Of a stretch of 64,000 bases of DNA, positions 1-12,679 are shown one piece after another. Below the pieces are notes generated by a model, which was not told the origin of the DNA, did not search any database, and saw only the letters and a program-made list of their open reading frames with translations. A program made the translations under genes and the position numbers. Source of the stretch: Morchella semilibera (taxonomy: Eukaryota > Ascomycota > Pezizomycetes > Pezizales > Morchellaceae); NCBI GenBank assembly GCA_009192285.1, contig CM018603.1, positions 1,775,802 to 1,839,801 on the forward strand. Direction: 5' to 3'. Position 1 is the first letter of the stretch. Each line of letters opens with the position of its first letter.

Positions 1-59
1 TGGAGTCACGATTGTTAATTAGCTATCATCCTTCTCAAGAGGTATACGGTGATACATAC

Positions 60-699
60 AACGTGCATGAGACCAACTTTGTCCATGTACTCCCAGAACT
101 CGAGCTTGCTGGGGTCGGAGCAGATCTTGCTGAGGTAGCCGCGCAGAAACATCTTACGATACTTTATCTGAGGGGAGTCCTCTTCGGGGAATTCGTCGAT
201 GGGGCCTTCATACGATGTTGAGCGTGTTGTGAATGCACGTGCTGTGATGTCGTAGGAGAGGAGCTTCTTGTATACGATATTTACAACGGCAGGGATCAGC
301 GCCTTAATATATTTCGAGCCGAGTACGAGGGCTGCTCTGTCTTCTGTGTTTTTAGAAGTTGTATTAGTTGAACAATTCAATTTATGGGCTATATATAAGG
401 CTATCCGGTAGTAGCTACGAACCTGAGTTAAAATCTAAAAATGAGTGGAGGTATTTCACTCTAGCCTCTAGGTTTGTGTACAGCTCCTTGCGGTCAATAT
501 GCTGCATGTTTTTCTTTAATGAAGCCATATTTGTCAAGGTTTCTGAATGTGATTCGGTGACTGGTTCTTCGGTCGAGGGAGATTTAAAGCCTTTAACGGT
601 AGTAGCTGAATCAGGGTTTAATGGAGGGGACGACTTTTTAGTCGAGATTGTATTTGCGAGTCCAAAGATGTTGCGGATGGAGTCTGTGTAGGAAGACAT
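60..699 (-). CDS. Protoglobin / globin-sensor domain protein (partial, 3' end outside window)
   Basis: Fungal protoglobin-like heme protein. Exon 1 is 699-423 and exon 2 is 343 down to about 60. The intron (422-344) starts GTTCGT, ends CACAG, and joins the frames as DFNS|EDRAALVLGSKYIKAL. A second donor GTATGT begins at 59, so the gene continues past the left edge. What is visible: an N-terminal lead of about 65 residues rich in Ser/Thr, then the first globin helices (HIDRKELYTNLEARVKYL), then FLRGYLSKI and EFWEYMDKVGLMH, a block typical of fungal protoglobins around the proximal heme region. Family members bind O2/CO/NO through heme; the role in fungi is not well settled. The 3' part of the globin fold cannot be seen. 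The start is the first ATG of the open frame, with no in-frame ATG upstream. Confidence 0.8.
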
Positions 700-3600
700 A
701 ATTGGAGATTGGTATTTAGATGAGTGTATATATACCCTTTAGTTCCCAGGCGGAGATGAGGGTTTGGGTTATAGTTATATGGCAGGCTAGAAATAAAAGC
801 CTCTAGCAGCGCAAATTATACTATGTAGAACCGCAAAAAACATAAACGCAGAAATCCACACGAAAAGAAAACGGAGTCCCCTCACAGAGCGCTCCGATGA
901 GGCATTACGATGTTGTGGAGTGGTTGAGAATTACAATGGTCTGATACCACCGCCGTGATGTCGGGGAATCCTTGCAATCTTTCCTTGGAGTGGAACGATT
1001 TCTACGCCTCAAGCGAAAATCATCTGATGATCACCTGGTTCAACTCGAGGTCAGCTTGAAAACGTCGCTGCTGATTGATAGATAGCTTTGAAACCGGGTC
1101 CTGTAGTTATGGAACGGTACAGTGTATGCTCATAAATTGGGTAACAATTATCGCAGGTACTGGTGACTTTCCCGTAGTGCGGCCGCACAGCTAACCCTAA
1201 CCCTGAGGATTGAATCGCGGCTAGCTAGATACACCCCACCTAACTATTAGGAGCCTCAATGCTATTCTGATAACATGTAATTAACCTGATCACATCGACA
1301 GCCACTAGAATTAACAACCAGCCTAAAGTAACTTCATTGTAGCAACACAAGTCAGTCAACCTGAAGTGGACTCAGGCAACGAATTTATCCGTTTCCCTCT
1401 ATTGGTTGAACTATGAATACTAGACATTGTTCTAACTCTAATCAGCATAGTTCCAGGTTATTTGTGGAATGGCCGCCGACTCGTCCGGAGCTCTTCACAT
1501 ACCAATCAACAAGATATAATACTGCGTGATGATGTCGTGTAGGATCAATGTTCAATGTGCGTGTGGGGAAATCGAAGGCAAGTGGGAAATTTTGTGCATG
1601 CAACGTGCTGTTGGTCTCCTCCGTAATGTGCACGTGTTCATCTACCGAAACCTTAAATTCAGCAAAGTTACACTCAGGTGGAATACTCCTGTAAGTCTAT
1701 GAACCAATCGCCTTCTGTTAAAGTTCTAATACGCCGAAAGTTGTCCGTTGACCGTGCCAGCGGATGGCCAGCGACAAGAGGGATCTGAAGATCTATCAAA
1801 TGCAGTACAGAAGATGTGCGAACCATGTTGTTTCCCCGCAGCGTCGGGCCCGCGAGGGGGAGGGATTTCTAATGTAATTCAGTAAGCCTACAGCTGATAG
1901 TTGATAAATGCTTAAAGAAGTGCTTTGGTAGCGGGTGTTTAAGCGCTTCAAGTATAGATGAGGCTGTCTTGCGATGGGGGTCGGGGTCGAACCGTGAATA
2001 GGGAAGTTCAGTGCAGGATTACAAGCTGTTTAAAACCTATATCATTCTTGAACGTGAAAGACTGGTATGTGGAGACATAGAGGTGTCTTATGATACCGTG
2101 GTTTATTTGTTATCGTTGTGGTGCAGTGGAATAGGCGGGGAGGGAAAGGGCTATTTAAGCGGAAAGGAGGTTTGGGCAGATCAAATCCGATCTAATTGCG
2201 TTGATAGTCTAAAGTGGTATAATGTTGCTGGTAGCACGATTGATGGATAAGTGGTATGGAAAGGATTAGGAAAGGGGGGCTAAAGATGAGGGAGCCAAAG
2301 AATACATTGCTCATGCCCTAACCCTACATACATATAGCCCAACTAAAGTCCCCGACCCGACCTCCGGGGAAGGAAGTTTCGATAACCCCATCACTGTAGA
2401 AAAGACAGCATTAAAGGGGGTGCGTGTAGGAGGGGAAAGGTAGTCCTTATTTTAGTATAACACTAAAGGGCGTTTATATACCTTTACTTTATTCGCGGTG
2501 GCTCCTCGACTAAGTAAAATAATGGCAGTACTATACTAATAGTGCCCGTTGGCCATGTATGACGTGGGCTATCTACTTAAAATCTAGCCCTTATTAACTG
2601 TCAGCGCATAGCGAGAATAATATCAGGGGATTTCTTCGTATTAGTACGCTGATGGCCACCGGTTCAACAGTGACTACTTTCACTCGCTATGAGTGAATTT
2701 AATTATATATATAAAGGTTGAATACTCGCATATATATTTGAGTTAAAGTCCCAGAGAACTCTGGTAATGTTCTTGCATATTTAAGTATGTATCACCCAAG
2801 GCAGCTCAAGCGTAGGGAAGACACAACTTGATATATCCTCTCCTTCCAGCCTTGATATATCTAGAACCGGGGTTATTGTACTATTCTTAACTAATGGTCT
2901 ATAGATCATACCCAGATAAAACAAGCACCCTATACCCTGTACACCTGGTGAATTTAACTCATGAGATATCACTCGGTGTTTAAAGAACAAAAGAAAACCG
3001 ATTCAGATAGCCATTGGTGGTAGGGCACCAATAAAGCAACTTTGTAATAATTGTGGTGTGTCTTGATTCGGGTCTTGAGATCGACGGTAGTACGCAGTCA
3101 GTTACACCAGCAGGGTAAAAAAATCATTACCACTGGCCAAGCCACACCCGCAAGATCGACATATTTTCGCACACCCGATTTCTATCAATGAGATTCAGAC
3201 TAATATCTCATATTGTGCGTGTGCCCTGAACCGTTGTAGTAGTGGTGAAACAACGCTGTGGATTAATGTTGCCCGTTTACCTACATGTAGCTTAGCTAAA
3301 TATATATATATATTATATACGCTTCACAAAGATGGACAGAGTCTCCGAGCATTTGATGCGAGGTATTGAGATGTGTTGTGCCCATGTAGATGTAGTCTTA
3401 TTGTTCCTAAAAACGCTCGTCGGCCCGGATGAGGTACTTACATGTATGTATGCATAACTCGCGCGTGAATGACAAGTACATGTACATGTATGTGTGCCTA
3501 GCCCGGGAATGTTTCTGAGAAGGTCTCTAAACAGACTGGGGCCTAAATTGGGCGTCAAGAAACATCTAATATCAAGATCCGTTAGTTCGCGATTCAAGCC

Positions 3601-6600
3601 TTTTAATTCGACTCACTGTGAATATAGTTCAAGCCTGAATCTTACTGCATACTCTAGCTACTCTGCTACCTACCGAGCACGGACCGATAATAAGTGCATG
3701 TAAAGCACATAAGCCCTGCATCTTCGGGAGACCAACGGCGCCCGAGCCAATTTCTAGAGAATCCCATATTTCGGGAACTTCCCCTCGCCTCACTGCTAGC
3801 AATTGGCGGAGTAAATCAACACCTTCCAGCCTTAAAATTTATGGATAGATTACACATATCCCACCTACTACATACATATATCGCTCTACGATTTTTTTTT
3901 TCTGCGGACTCGCGGGTGCGCAATTCTACCCAAAGTCCGGTACCCGCAGTGTATGTAGTCATACTTCAGTATATATACATGGTACTTTATAAGTAAACCA
4001 CCACTAGATGACCTGCTTCCCGACCGGCCTGCTGTGTTCGCAGGTTCGACTCATGTGCATTTCAGGCAACAAGTGCAAAGTGCGCAAATGATGCCGCTAC
4101 GAATAAGAGCGCAAGAACACGCACGCACAACGGCAACAATTCCCCCTCACCCCCTCACCCCCAACTCCATTCACTGGTCGGATCTATCAATATTATAAGT
4201 GCAACTTTCGCCACTAAGACTCGCATTCGAGCGCGCGATGGAATGATAACCAGATCCCTGCGATAGATGGGCTCAAGGCAGGGAGGCCGGCATGTTGCTG
4301 CTAAGTGTACTTAGCTATGTGGGAACTTGGCTGCGCTCGAACAACGCAAAGAACATTCCATGGAGATTCCCGCAGAATTCAAGGGAGAGAAGGGGAAAGG
4401 GAATCACTGATTTTTGCTACAAGTTAGTATAGGTACTCTGCATGTTGGTAGAGACGTTGGGAATTAATAAGAGGGGATATCCTAGTTTGCGGTAATATCA
4501 ACTGACAACGCATAAAACAGCGACGAGGAATTAGCATGGTGGAGGAGGCGCGGTAAATACATGATAATGGACCTGTTTATTAGGCGAAAGCGGGTGAAAC
4601 AATTTTACGTGAGCTGAGGCTCTTGGATGGTGGGACTCCCCGGGCTGTATTTTTAGTGGTCCAACCCTACGTAGATTCACGGGAGCGGGATGGCTTTTAT
4701 GTGTCCGATATAGGACCCTTATGACCTCATAGGGACCGAAGCTTCGACAACACCAGAGCTGAGCTTCAATTAAACACGATCGGAATCTCTTCCAGCAGAC
4801 TTGCCAGACCCAGCTCTTTAGGAGAACTTCATTGACAAGAACTAGAGACGTTCACCTCCTGAGATCAGTAGGTACAATTGCAAGCAATTCATGCGAGCGG
4901 TTGTCTCTTCGTCTTTTCCCGGGGTTTCGGGTTAGCACCCATGAGCAGCACACCGTGACCGCTCGCATATCAGTAACGTGTGGAGTAGATACATACAAGT
5001 ACTTCAGATAGGTAAATGACCTAATCCAGAGGCCTTGCTTTGCGGGGGTGACTCTGCTCTCCGAGCCGGAATAGACAAAATTCCCCACCCCCACACTCAC
5101 TGAGGAGGGACTTGCATAAGATTCGAGGTAAGGGTGCCTTATCAAAGGAAAGAGCCTTAACAAGGCTGGAGAACTCTCTGCTCATACTAAATACTATAAT
5201 TCCGGAGGTCAGGTTCGGCATCAAACACACATACAAATATCCTCTCGTCGAGCATCCTCTGGCTCTCTACTTCTGCGCATGTCTCACGGCGGGAGAATTC
5301 TGCCGCAACAAGATGGGGCATCTCAGGTAATGGGCCGCAAGGCAGGCAGAAGTTTGCAGAAAGCACTACAGATTTGACACTGAACGGCCATTTGCACCCC
5401 CTCCCCAGGATCTTCCCTTCAGGAATCAGGACCCGACATGTCCAGGCAATTGGACAAACTTTGAAAAAGGGGGCTGGTAATAACTTGAAAGGATCAGTAA
5501 ATAAAGTCACTCTACTCCGTATCTAGAGTGGTCGAGTAGCTATTTATGCAAGGCGCATGTATGTAGCTCTTCTGTCTTCTTAGGCCCATAATTTGACCAT
5601 GGGCGGCAACTGATCGGTGGACTTTTGTCTCCTTTGAAGTCTTAGTCTTAGTCTCTAACAGTAGTTGTGCCTTGTAAAGGTAAAGGATCGAGTTGTCAAT
5701 TTCGCTACCTGTATCATGGGTTAGGTGGTCCAAAGTTAGTATGGGGGACGGGGGTCAGGCAAATGCTTGTCGCTCTAAGACCCTCAACCCGACAGAGTGG
5801 TTCTGAAGACCATCACGAAACGTCACGCCGCCTCGAACCCGCCCAGATGGTACATAGAGCAGTGAACGGTTCCTCAGTCATGTTTTTTCTTTCTCCCTGT
5901 TGGTGACGAAAGGTGGACCTGTCTAATACTAGTCACTCCGTTTACAGATATCTTTTCCTGTTATGTTATTCGCTGCAAAATTTCCCCCAGCTCTACCCCT
6001 CTCCACATACATCAGAATCAGGCTGCGGGGACTGTTGAAATACTGAACCCCCCCCCTCTCTTGTCTTCTTCCTATTTATAATTCACTTCTTCATCCTCCC
6101 GCGTTGTGTTCAGAATACTACTAGATATTATTATTACTATACAGTCAAGGCCGCCGTCTAATCTTTATTTTGTTGCTCTTACTGTCACTAATAAAGGCCT
6201 TTCCCTGGAGGCCATAACTGATTCGAAGACTGAAGGGCATCCTATTCCCTGGACTGTGAGTGAGAGCCGAGCGGAAAACCACTTTGGCTCCAATCCCCAA
6301 ATCACCCGGGTGCTGCACCATCTCATCCAAAGTGACACCCGTAAACTAGATTTGTATGTACGGGGGAAAGCAACAAACTTGTCGTCACTGACCTGGTCCT
6401 CGCCCATCCCGGATAATTTATCTTTTTTCTCTCCACAAGGTGTCACAAACGCTCCGAGCGGGCCTTTGCATTGATCCATCAGATAGTCGGGAAGCTTGAA
6501 CTCTCAAAGACAATACTATCAGATTCTGTTGAACGAGGGGGGAACATGATATAGATATTGCACTCATCCATAGTGCCTCCCACGGCAATTCCCATTGAAC

Positions 6601-7853
6601 GACCCGAAGCATTGTTCCTTCTGATCCGGGGATTCCTGGCTGCCATCCGACTAGACCGTGAGCAAGTAGGGTTCTTGGCGCATTTGTTAGACGTTCTTAT
6701 TCGTGAGTGACAATGGTGACAACGAATCAGCACCATACCATACCCCCTTGCCCGATTAGTTGGCCCCTCACTTTCTTCCAAAAAAAAATTTTTTTTGCTG
6801 GAAGGCTGGCAGATGGGAAGTCCATAGGAAAAATACATGCATCCCTTCTGCCAGAGACTCAATTGGTGTTCGATAAATGCTAGGAGGGAATGCCATGGAA
6901 GCTAATCAGACTTCATTGCAGGGCATCTACTACTATTCTCGAACTGTGTATTAGCGTCACCTTTCTCATCTCAAGTCTCAAGTCACAACAAGTATATTAG
7001 AGCTTCCCACACGGGGGTAAATAAAAGTGCATAAGCTGTACGTATCTTTCTCGACTCTTTTTTTTTTTTTTTGTTTCCCCACCCCCCCTTTCACTAAAAA
7101 TCTTACCTCCTCATTACCTCTGCAACTTCCCCCCTCCAGTTGAAACACTGCCCAGTATCTCCGCCGTGCCCTCCCGAACACCAATCGTTGGAGTGGGCAA
7201 ACGTACTCATCTGCCTTATATGAGCTTATTCGGCTCACTTTCTTCCACAGTTGAAACCTTCCTCCACAGCGTCATCTATTTTCTTTCTGAATATATCCCA
7301 TCCCACAGGAGTTTCGAGTGTCTTCTTAAGTCGCTCTTTTTTTTTCGTGGACTATCTTTGTTGCTGTTCCCCGCCTCCCCGTTTAAGAGCGCCAAAATTT
7401 ATTCTTCCTACCGGTAAGCGTCGCTTGGGTGGAAGGAACCCTGTACGAAACTCGATCTCTCAACCTCAAATAGACTTCGCGTCGGAGAATTCACGTCCTT
7501 CGCTCTATAGATATACCTACCTACTCGCGAGACACATAGCCACCTTCATTAATTTATATAAGCTACCGCAGCCGGCCTCTGTTCTTCTTTCGAGAGCTAT
7601 TCTCGTGCGCTTTTCGACAGCTGAATAGCTGTTGGTCCTCTTCGATTTTTATTTTCGATCTTGATAAAACAGTGGGGCGAACGCCCCCTCTTACTTTGTC
7701 CAGTCTACTTGCGAGTCGGCCCTGAATAGAAACTTTGCATCCTTAATCTTATTCTTATCTTATTCTTAAAAGTTTGGCGTTTGTTGTCGTTTATTTATTT
7801 GTTTATCATTGGTTTAATACCCCACGAGGACTGATTGCCGATAAACAATCACT
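700..7853. other. Gene-free stretch, 7.1 kb
   Basis: I find no coding region I can support here. All open frames are short, lack family signatures and overlap on both strands. The stretch is AT-rich, with short TA runs (for example near 3300), ACATGTA palindromes near 3430-3490 and short pyrimidine runs. CCCTAACCCT-like words at about 1193-1205 and 2317-2326 are single and not arrays. From about 7050 to 7850 the sequence becomes T/C-rich, as expected of the promoter and 5' leader of the gene that starts at 7854. Confidence 0.6.
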
Positions 7854-10800
7854 ATGCCGTAAGTAAACAAATCTTTATTTTGGAGCCCCCCCTTGACAAC
7901 AACAATCTAGTGCGCAGGGTGAGTGCACTAGTAGATTAGAAAGGAGAGATCTGGAATGATGATTTTTTAATATCACCATCCGAGTCTTTAATTTCATGGC
8001 TGTTATTTTGCATTTTCGTTGTAGTAAATTATAAAGGGTTATTGCTCACAGGTCTTGTGCTGTAGTATCAACATCACAATCGATCACACGTCGACGACCA
8101 ACGGGTCGGAGTCTTCTCTGTCTGAAGAAGAGACTGGTAGCAGCGGTCTTGAGTACGGTTACCAGCCGTCTCTAAATTATCACCCTTCCCAGTACTCATC
8201 TCATCGGTCCCATCATTCTGTCCATTCCCCCCATCACTCGCAATTTCCTTCACACACTGAGTACTCGGGGGATTCTTTCCCTGAAGACTGGGAGGACCTG
8301 CAAGGTGAAGAGCTCGGTCCATCAGATTCAGCTTCACGCCCGCGAACAGCCAACAGCAGAACAGGCCAAGATACCCCCACTCACTCCCGGCGAGAGACAG
8401 CTAGATCTCACCGCCGCCGTCAGGATAGCCCACCCGTTCATCCGGATATACTACCACCTACTCCCGCATCAATTCACCCCCCACCCCCACCTCCCCAGTC
8501 ATCTCGTCACAGTTCACACCGTGGTCATCGCCATCGGCAGTCTGCCCCAACTGCACCCCCGAGTACATCTGATAGTGACGAAGATATTAGATACGAGCGT
8601 GGACCCCCCTCTGCTCCATTAAAATCAAATCAATACTGGGGATCATCACAAGGTAGTAGTCCTTACCAGCCGGTACCAGCTCCAGCTCCAGCTCCCGGTG
8701 GTGGATACGGCGGTTTTGGTGAGCCCCGTGGCTATAATCAAAATCCTCTTGCCCTGGTCCCCACCAGCCCTCCACCTCACCCTCACGCATTACCAGGTAG
8801 CGGTGGTGATCCCCGGGACCATATGCGAAGAGGGGGCCCAAATCCCCTCGCTCCTTTTGATCATCAGGGGTATCCGCACTCACAGTATCCAGGCCAACCT
8901 TCCCAGCACCCTGGTCAGTATCCCCCACACCCACCACACGCATCTCACCCTGGACATTCGGGATATCAATCTCCACATTATCCAGCTCAGTCACCACAAT
9001 ACCCACCCCACTCAAGTCAATCATCAAAGTATCCAGGACAGTCACCTCACTACCCGGGGCAATCCCCCCACTATCCCGCCCACTCGCCCTCATATCCAGG
9101 GCAATCACCCCATCACCCATCCCACTCTGGACACAGCAGTCCAGGCAGCTCAATGACGCCTTATAATTATGGGCAACATCCCGGCAGCCCTACCTACCCT
9201 CCTCATCCGCAGCATCCTCACCATCCTCACGACCCTCGTCACCCATATGATCCAAGACACTCACAACACGATCCTCGAGACCCTAGACATGATCCCCGAC
9301 TCGATCCCCGGGATCCTAGACATGATCCCCGACTCGATCCTCGGGATCCTAGACATGATCCCCGACTCGATCCCCGGGATCTCAGACATGATCCACGGGA
9401 CCCTCGGCATCAACCGCATGACCCCCGACACCCCCAGAACCATATGGCTGGTCCGCTAAGCCCGAGAGGCGCCCATCAGGCTGACATGTATGGATACTAT
9501 TCGGGATCTCCCTATAGTCCTTACGGCCCATACGGTGGCGGATACTTTAGTGCTGGCGGCCATCCTCACCAAATGAATTCTATGACTTCTATGAATACTA
9601 CTAATCAAATGATGATAATGGGACCTCAGGGCTATCTAGTCCCATACGTAGTTCCACGAACGGAAAGTCCGCCATCACCCGCTGAACCAGAGAGGCCTCG
9701 CGAGAAGACGGAGGAAGAAAAGCGCGAGGAGGAACGTTGGGCAAGGCTTCAAGAAGAGAAGAAATTGAGGGAGGAGATGATCCAACAGGAGAGGAAGTGG
9801 CACCTAGAGAAAAAACAGGAGGAAGAGGAGAAGGCTAGAATCGAAGCAGAAAAGGCTGCTGAGAAGGCTAGGATCGAAGCGGCAAAGGCGGAAGAGGCTG
9901 CTAGAAAGGCGGAAGAGGAGGCAAAGGCAAAAGCTGAGGCAGAAGCCGCTGCTGCTGCTGAGGCAGCTCTTGCGGAGAAACTGGAACAAGCAACCGCAGC
10001 AGCGGCAGCAGCAGCGGCAGCAGAAGCAACTAGGGTAGCTGAAGAAAAAGCTGCTGCAGCTGCTGCAGAGCTCGCAGAAAAACTAGAACAGGCTACTAAG
10101 GCGAAAGCTCGAGTAAAGCCAAAGCCGGTCAAGTTCCGCGACGCTGTTGGGAGGAAGTTCTCATTCCCATTTGAGCTTTGTAAAAAGTGGAGTGTAAGTA
10201 TCTGGTATTCAGAGTTTATGTGGTATATTTTGTTAATTTGCTACTTAGGGCATGGAAGAGCTTATTAAGCAAGCATTCCTTCACGTCGAGGTCATTGGAC
10301 AGCATGTTATTGATGGACACTACGATCTCCATGGGCCTGATGGCGAAATTATCCTACCACAGGTCTGGGATTCGGTAATCGAGCCCGACTGGAGCATTAC
10401 CATGCACATGTGGCCAATGCCCGAGCCCGAGCCCGAGCCAGCTCCACCGCCACCTCCCCCACCTGCCCCTGAGCCTGTGGTTGAAGAACCACCCCCACCT
10501 CCTCCACCCCCTCCACCAGCACCGGAGCCGGAGCCGGAGCCAGCCCCACCACCAGCTCCTGAACAAGCCCCACCAACCCCACCGCCTCCACCGCCAGCGC
10601 CAGCGCCAGCACCGGCTCCCCCGCCTTCCCATGTTGAGGTCGTAGTTCTTGAGCGACCCGTGGAACACCTGGTGGATGTTGTTTCAGCGGAGCCGGAGCC
10701 GGCGCTACCCCCGCCCCCGCCGCCCCCGCCGCCCCCACCACCCCCTCCTGTCAACGTCGTAATTCAAACTCGCACCGAAACGGTTACAGAGAGAGTCAGA

Positions 10801-10875
10801 TCAAAACCAGCGAATATCCCGCCACTTCTTATGTGGACCGCAGGTCGTTATGGATCCAGGAAGGGAAGAAGATAA
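7854..10875 (+). CDS. Large low-complexity/coiled-coil protein with fungal ubiquitin-like domain
   Basis: Three-exon model: 7854-7858 (ATGCC), 8066-10193, 10249-10875, giving 919 aa. The first coding exon is only 5 nt before a canonical GTAAGT donor; the acceptor CTGTAG (ends 8065) restores the long frame as M-P-I-N-I-T-I-D. Residues about 20-530 are Ser/His/Pro/Gln-rich, with HYPGQSP-like and DPRHDPRLDPR repeats. Residues about 540-685 are a Glu/Lys/Ala heptad-rich coiled coil. The segment around the exon 2/3 border, FRDAVGRKFSFPFELCKKW then GMEELIKQAFLHVEVIG and GPDGEIILPQVW, is the ubiquitin-like domain found in many Pezizomycotina proteins. A Pro-rich, Glu-spaced tail follows. Function is unknown; a scaffold role is only a guess. 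The domain is confident, the micro-exon start less so. Confidence 0.75.
9282..9380 (+). repeat. In-frame 33-bp tandem repeat (3 copies)
   Basis: Three head-to-tail copies of a 33-bp unit begin at 9282, 9315 and 9348 and differ at only a base or two; a degenerate fourth follows. The unit codes for eleven residues of the DPRHDPRLDPR type inside the low-complexity part of the ubiquitin-like-domain protein. Because 33 is a multiple of three, copy-number change would keep the frame. Confidence 0.9.
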
Positions 10876-12679
10876 TCGACCGATCTTCCACTCGACGAGA
10901 ACAAGAGACATGATTGTATGATACGAACTGAAGGATGAACAACTTGGTAAACAAGGAAAGGGAGTTCGGTTTTACTAATTTTTCTTTAAATTTCCACTTT
11001 TACTCTCATTTCTTATATTTTCCTGTATTGTATGCATATCAAAAAGGTGTCTTTCTCTCGGAAAATCGGGCATCAGCGTTGGCGCGAATGGTTGAAAAAA
11101 AAAAGACTCGGGTTTTCTGTTCTGCTTTTCTTAGCGTTAAAATACCTATCGCTTCATTTTTTCCACTTGTCTAATTTTCCTTACCCCTCGTTTTTTTTAG
11201 CGCAAAAGAGTTAGCAACAGATCTAAGTACATTAATAATGAAACTATTGGGGAAAAAACCATCTTCAAGCTTCCCTTCTAGGCACCGTGATGCCCATGGT
11301 CATAGATCATCACTCGCTACAATGTCTTGGCGCTCCTTCGCGCATCCGCCAAGCGTCTTAACCTTGGTTTCTTACAGATAACCTTGATCAAGCTGATATT
11401 TGGTAAAATATTGGTCGCTAACACCCTGAATAGATGCCGTAGGGCAGGTCGCGATGCTAGAGTCATCGTTCACACCCATCTAGCTGTCGGTCGGGTCCTT
11501 TTGGGGTTTAGAGAGGTGGCTGTTGTGGACATGGGGCTTGTGTATTTGGGGGACTTGATGAAAGCACCGCCCGTCAACCCTTGAAGTATTAAAGTGTTGA
11601 TGTATAGGCTGGGTTGTTTATAAATAAAATAGTTAGATATGTATCTCTGTTATCACGGAAGGCTTCAATTGGATTGCTAGCTACCTCATATTTCTGTGAT
11701 CTGGCGGGCTACAGCTGTCAATAGACAAAGAATCGGGTGCGTTAAGGGAGACGATATACATTGGTAAACCTCAATCACTACTGTCGTGATATATAATAAA
11801 CCTCTATCCCATGCCCCCAGCATGCCACACAGTGGCAGGTGGCCCCGATTGCGTGCGAGGATGTCTATTACACCGAAATCTTATGTTTATCCGAGTCATT
11901 GAACAGGGCCGTCGGTTTTCTGGATCTTTAAGTTATCGAACTGATGGTTACTTATGCAGCTGGAGGGCCGCTCCTCACTAGTATTGGGATAAATGCACAT
12001 AGTCAATAAAATATATTCTACTGGCTCCTGAATTGGGGAGCGGTTGGACGCCCTCAGACCTGGGCGTTGGATTCTAGACAACTAGACGGGTTTCGGGGCT
12101 TTGACCACAGCTGTTAGCCTAACTCTTGGGATAGATCTATTTAGACCTATGCTCAAGCGGGGCCACCCCATTGGCTATGTAGCTAATACTACAATTGGCT
12201 TTATGGCTCTGTGGGGTGTAGGGGGGGTAGCTAGCGTTGGAATTTGAGGGGTTTATATTTGAGAAAGGCGCGCTTGCGCAAATATATTTAGTGCTTACGT
12301 TTTCGGCGCAATAGAGAGACTACTACGTGAGTCAAAGCGACGAAGTTGGGGCCAATAGAGTGACAACTATTTTCTCGATTATAAGCAACACTAGAAGGCC
12401 TCACGTCAATGCGAGGATCACATGATCGATATTATTGTGATTGCCAGTACAGGTCTGGTTGAACTCGGAAACCGAGCGATGATGGTCTATGATCCATTCA
12501 ACTATCAAACCAAAAAGAGAGATAAGTAGAGCACAATCGTATCTATAAAGTCAGCCACAAGTGAAACTGATTTTGAAATTCAGGCCTGTTGCCACTGTCT
12601 TAAAGCACCGGTCTAACTAGTACACAAAAGCTCATCCCCAAAACGAAATCCGGGAAAGAACGAAAGATATGCAACGCCC
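10876..12679. other. Intergenic, 1.8 kb between convergent genes
   Basis: This holds the 3' regions of two convergent genes. T-rich tracts lie at 10965-11200. Small open frames at about 11238 and 11327-11584 have no recognisable family signature and I do not call them. Nothing else is supported. Confidence 0.5.

Noticed and set aside
1193-1205. CCCTAACCCTGAGG and similar words (also 2317-2326, 48390-48404) as telomere repeats
   Set aside because: At most two units each and no array; interior telomere-like words of this size occur by chance.
4036-4056. tRNA T-arm-like word GGTTCGACTC
   Set aside because: The flanks do not form a T-stem and no D-arm, anticodon arm or acceptor stem can be drawn. 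A similar word near 1984-1998 (minus) also fails.
6145-6862. Overlapping open frames on both strands
   Set aside because: None has a family signature, and several overlap with similar length, as expected by chance in less AT-rich DNA.
9749-10132. Ala/Ser-rich minus-strand frame under the coiled-coil region
   Set aside because: It is the shadow of the GAA/GCA/GCT-rich coding strand of the ubiquitin-like-domain protein.
11238-11584. Possible small gene between the ubiquitin-like-domain gene and AP-3 delta
   Set aside because: Short frames, no recognised domain, no convincing splice joins.
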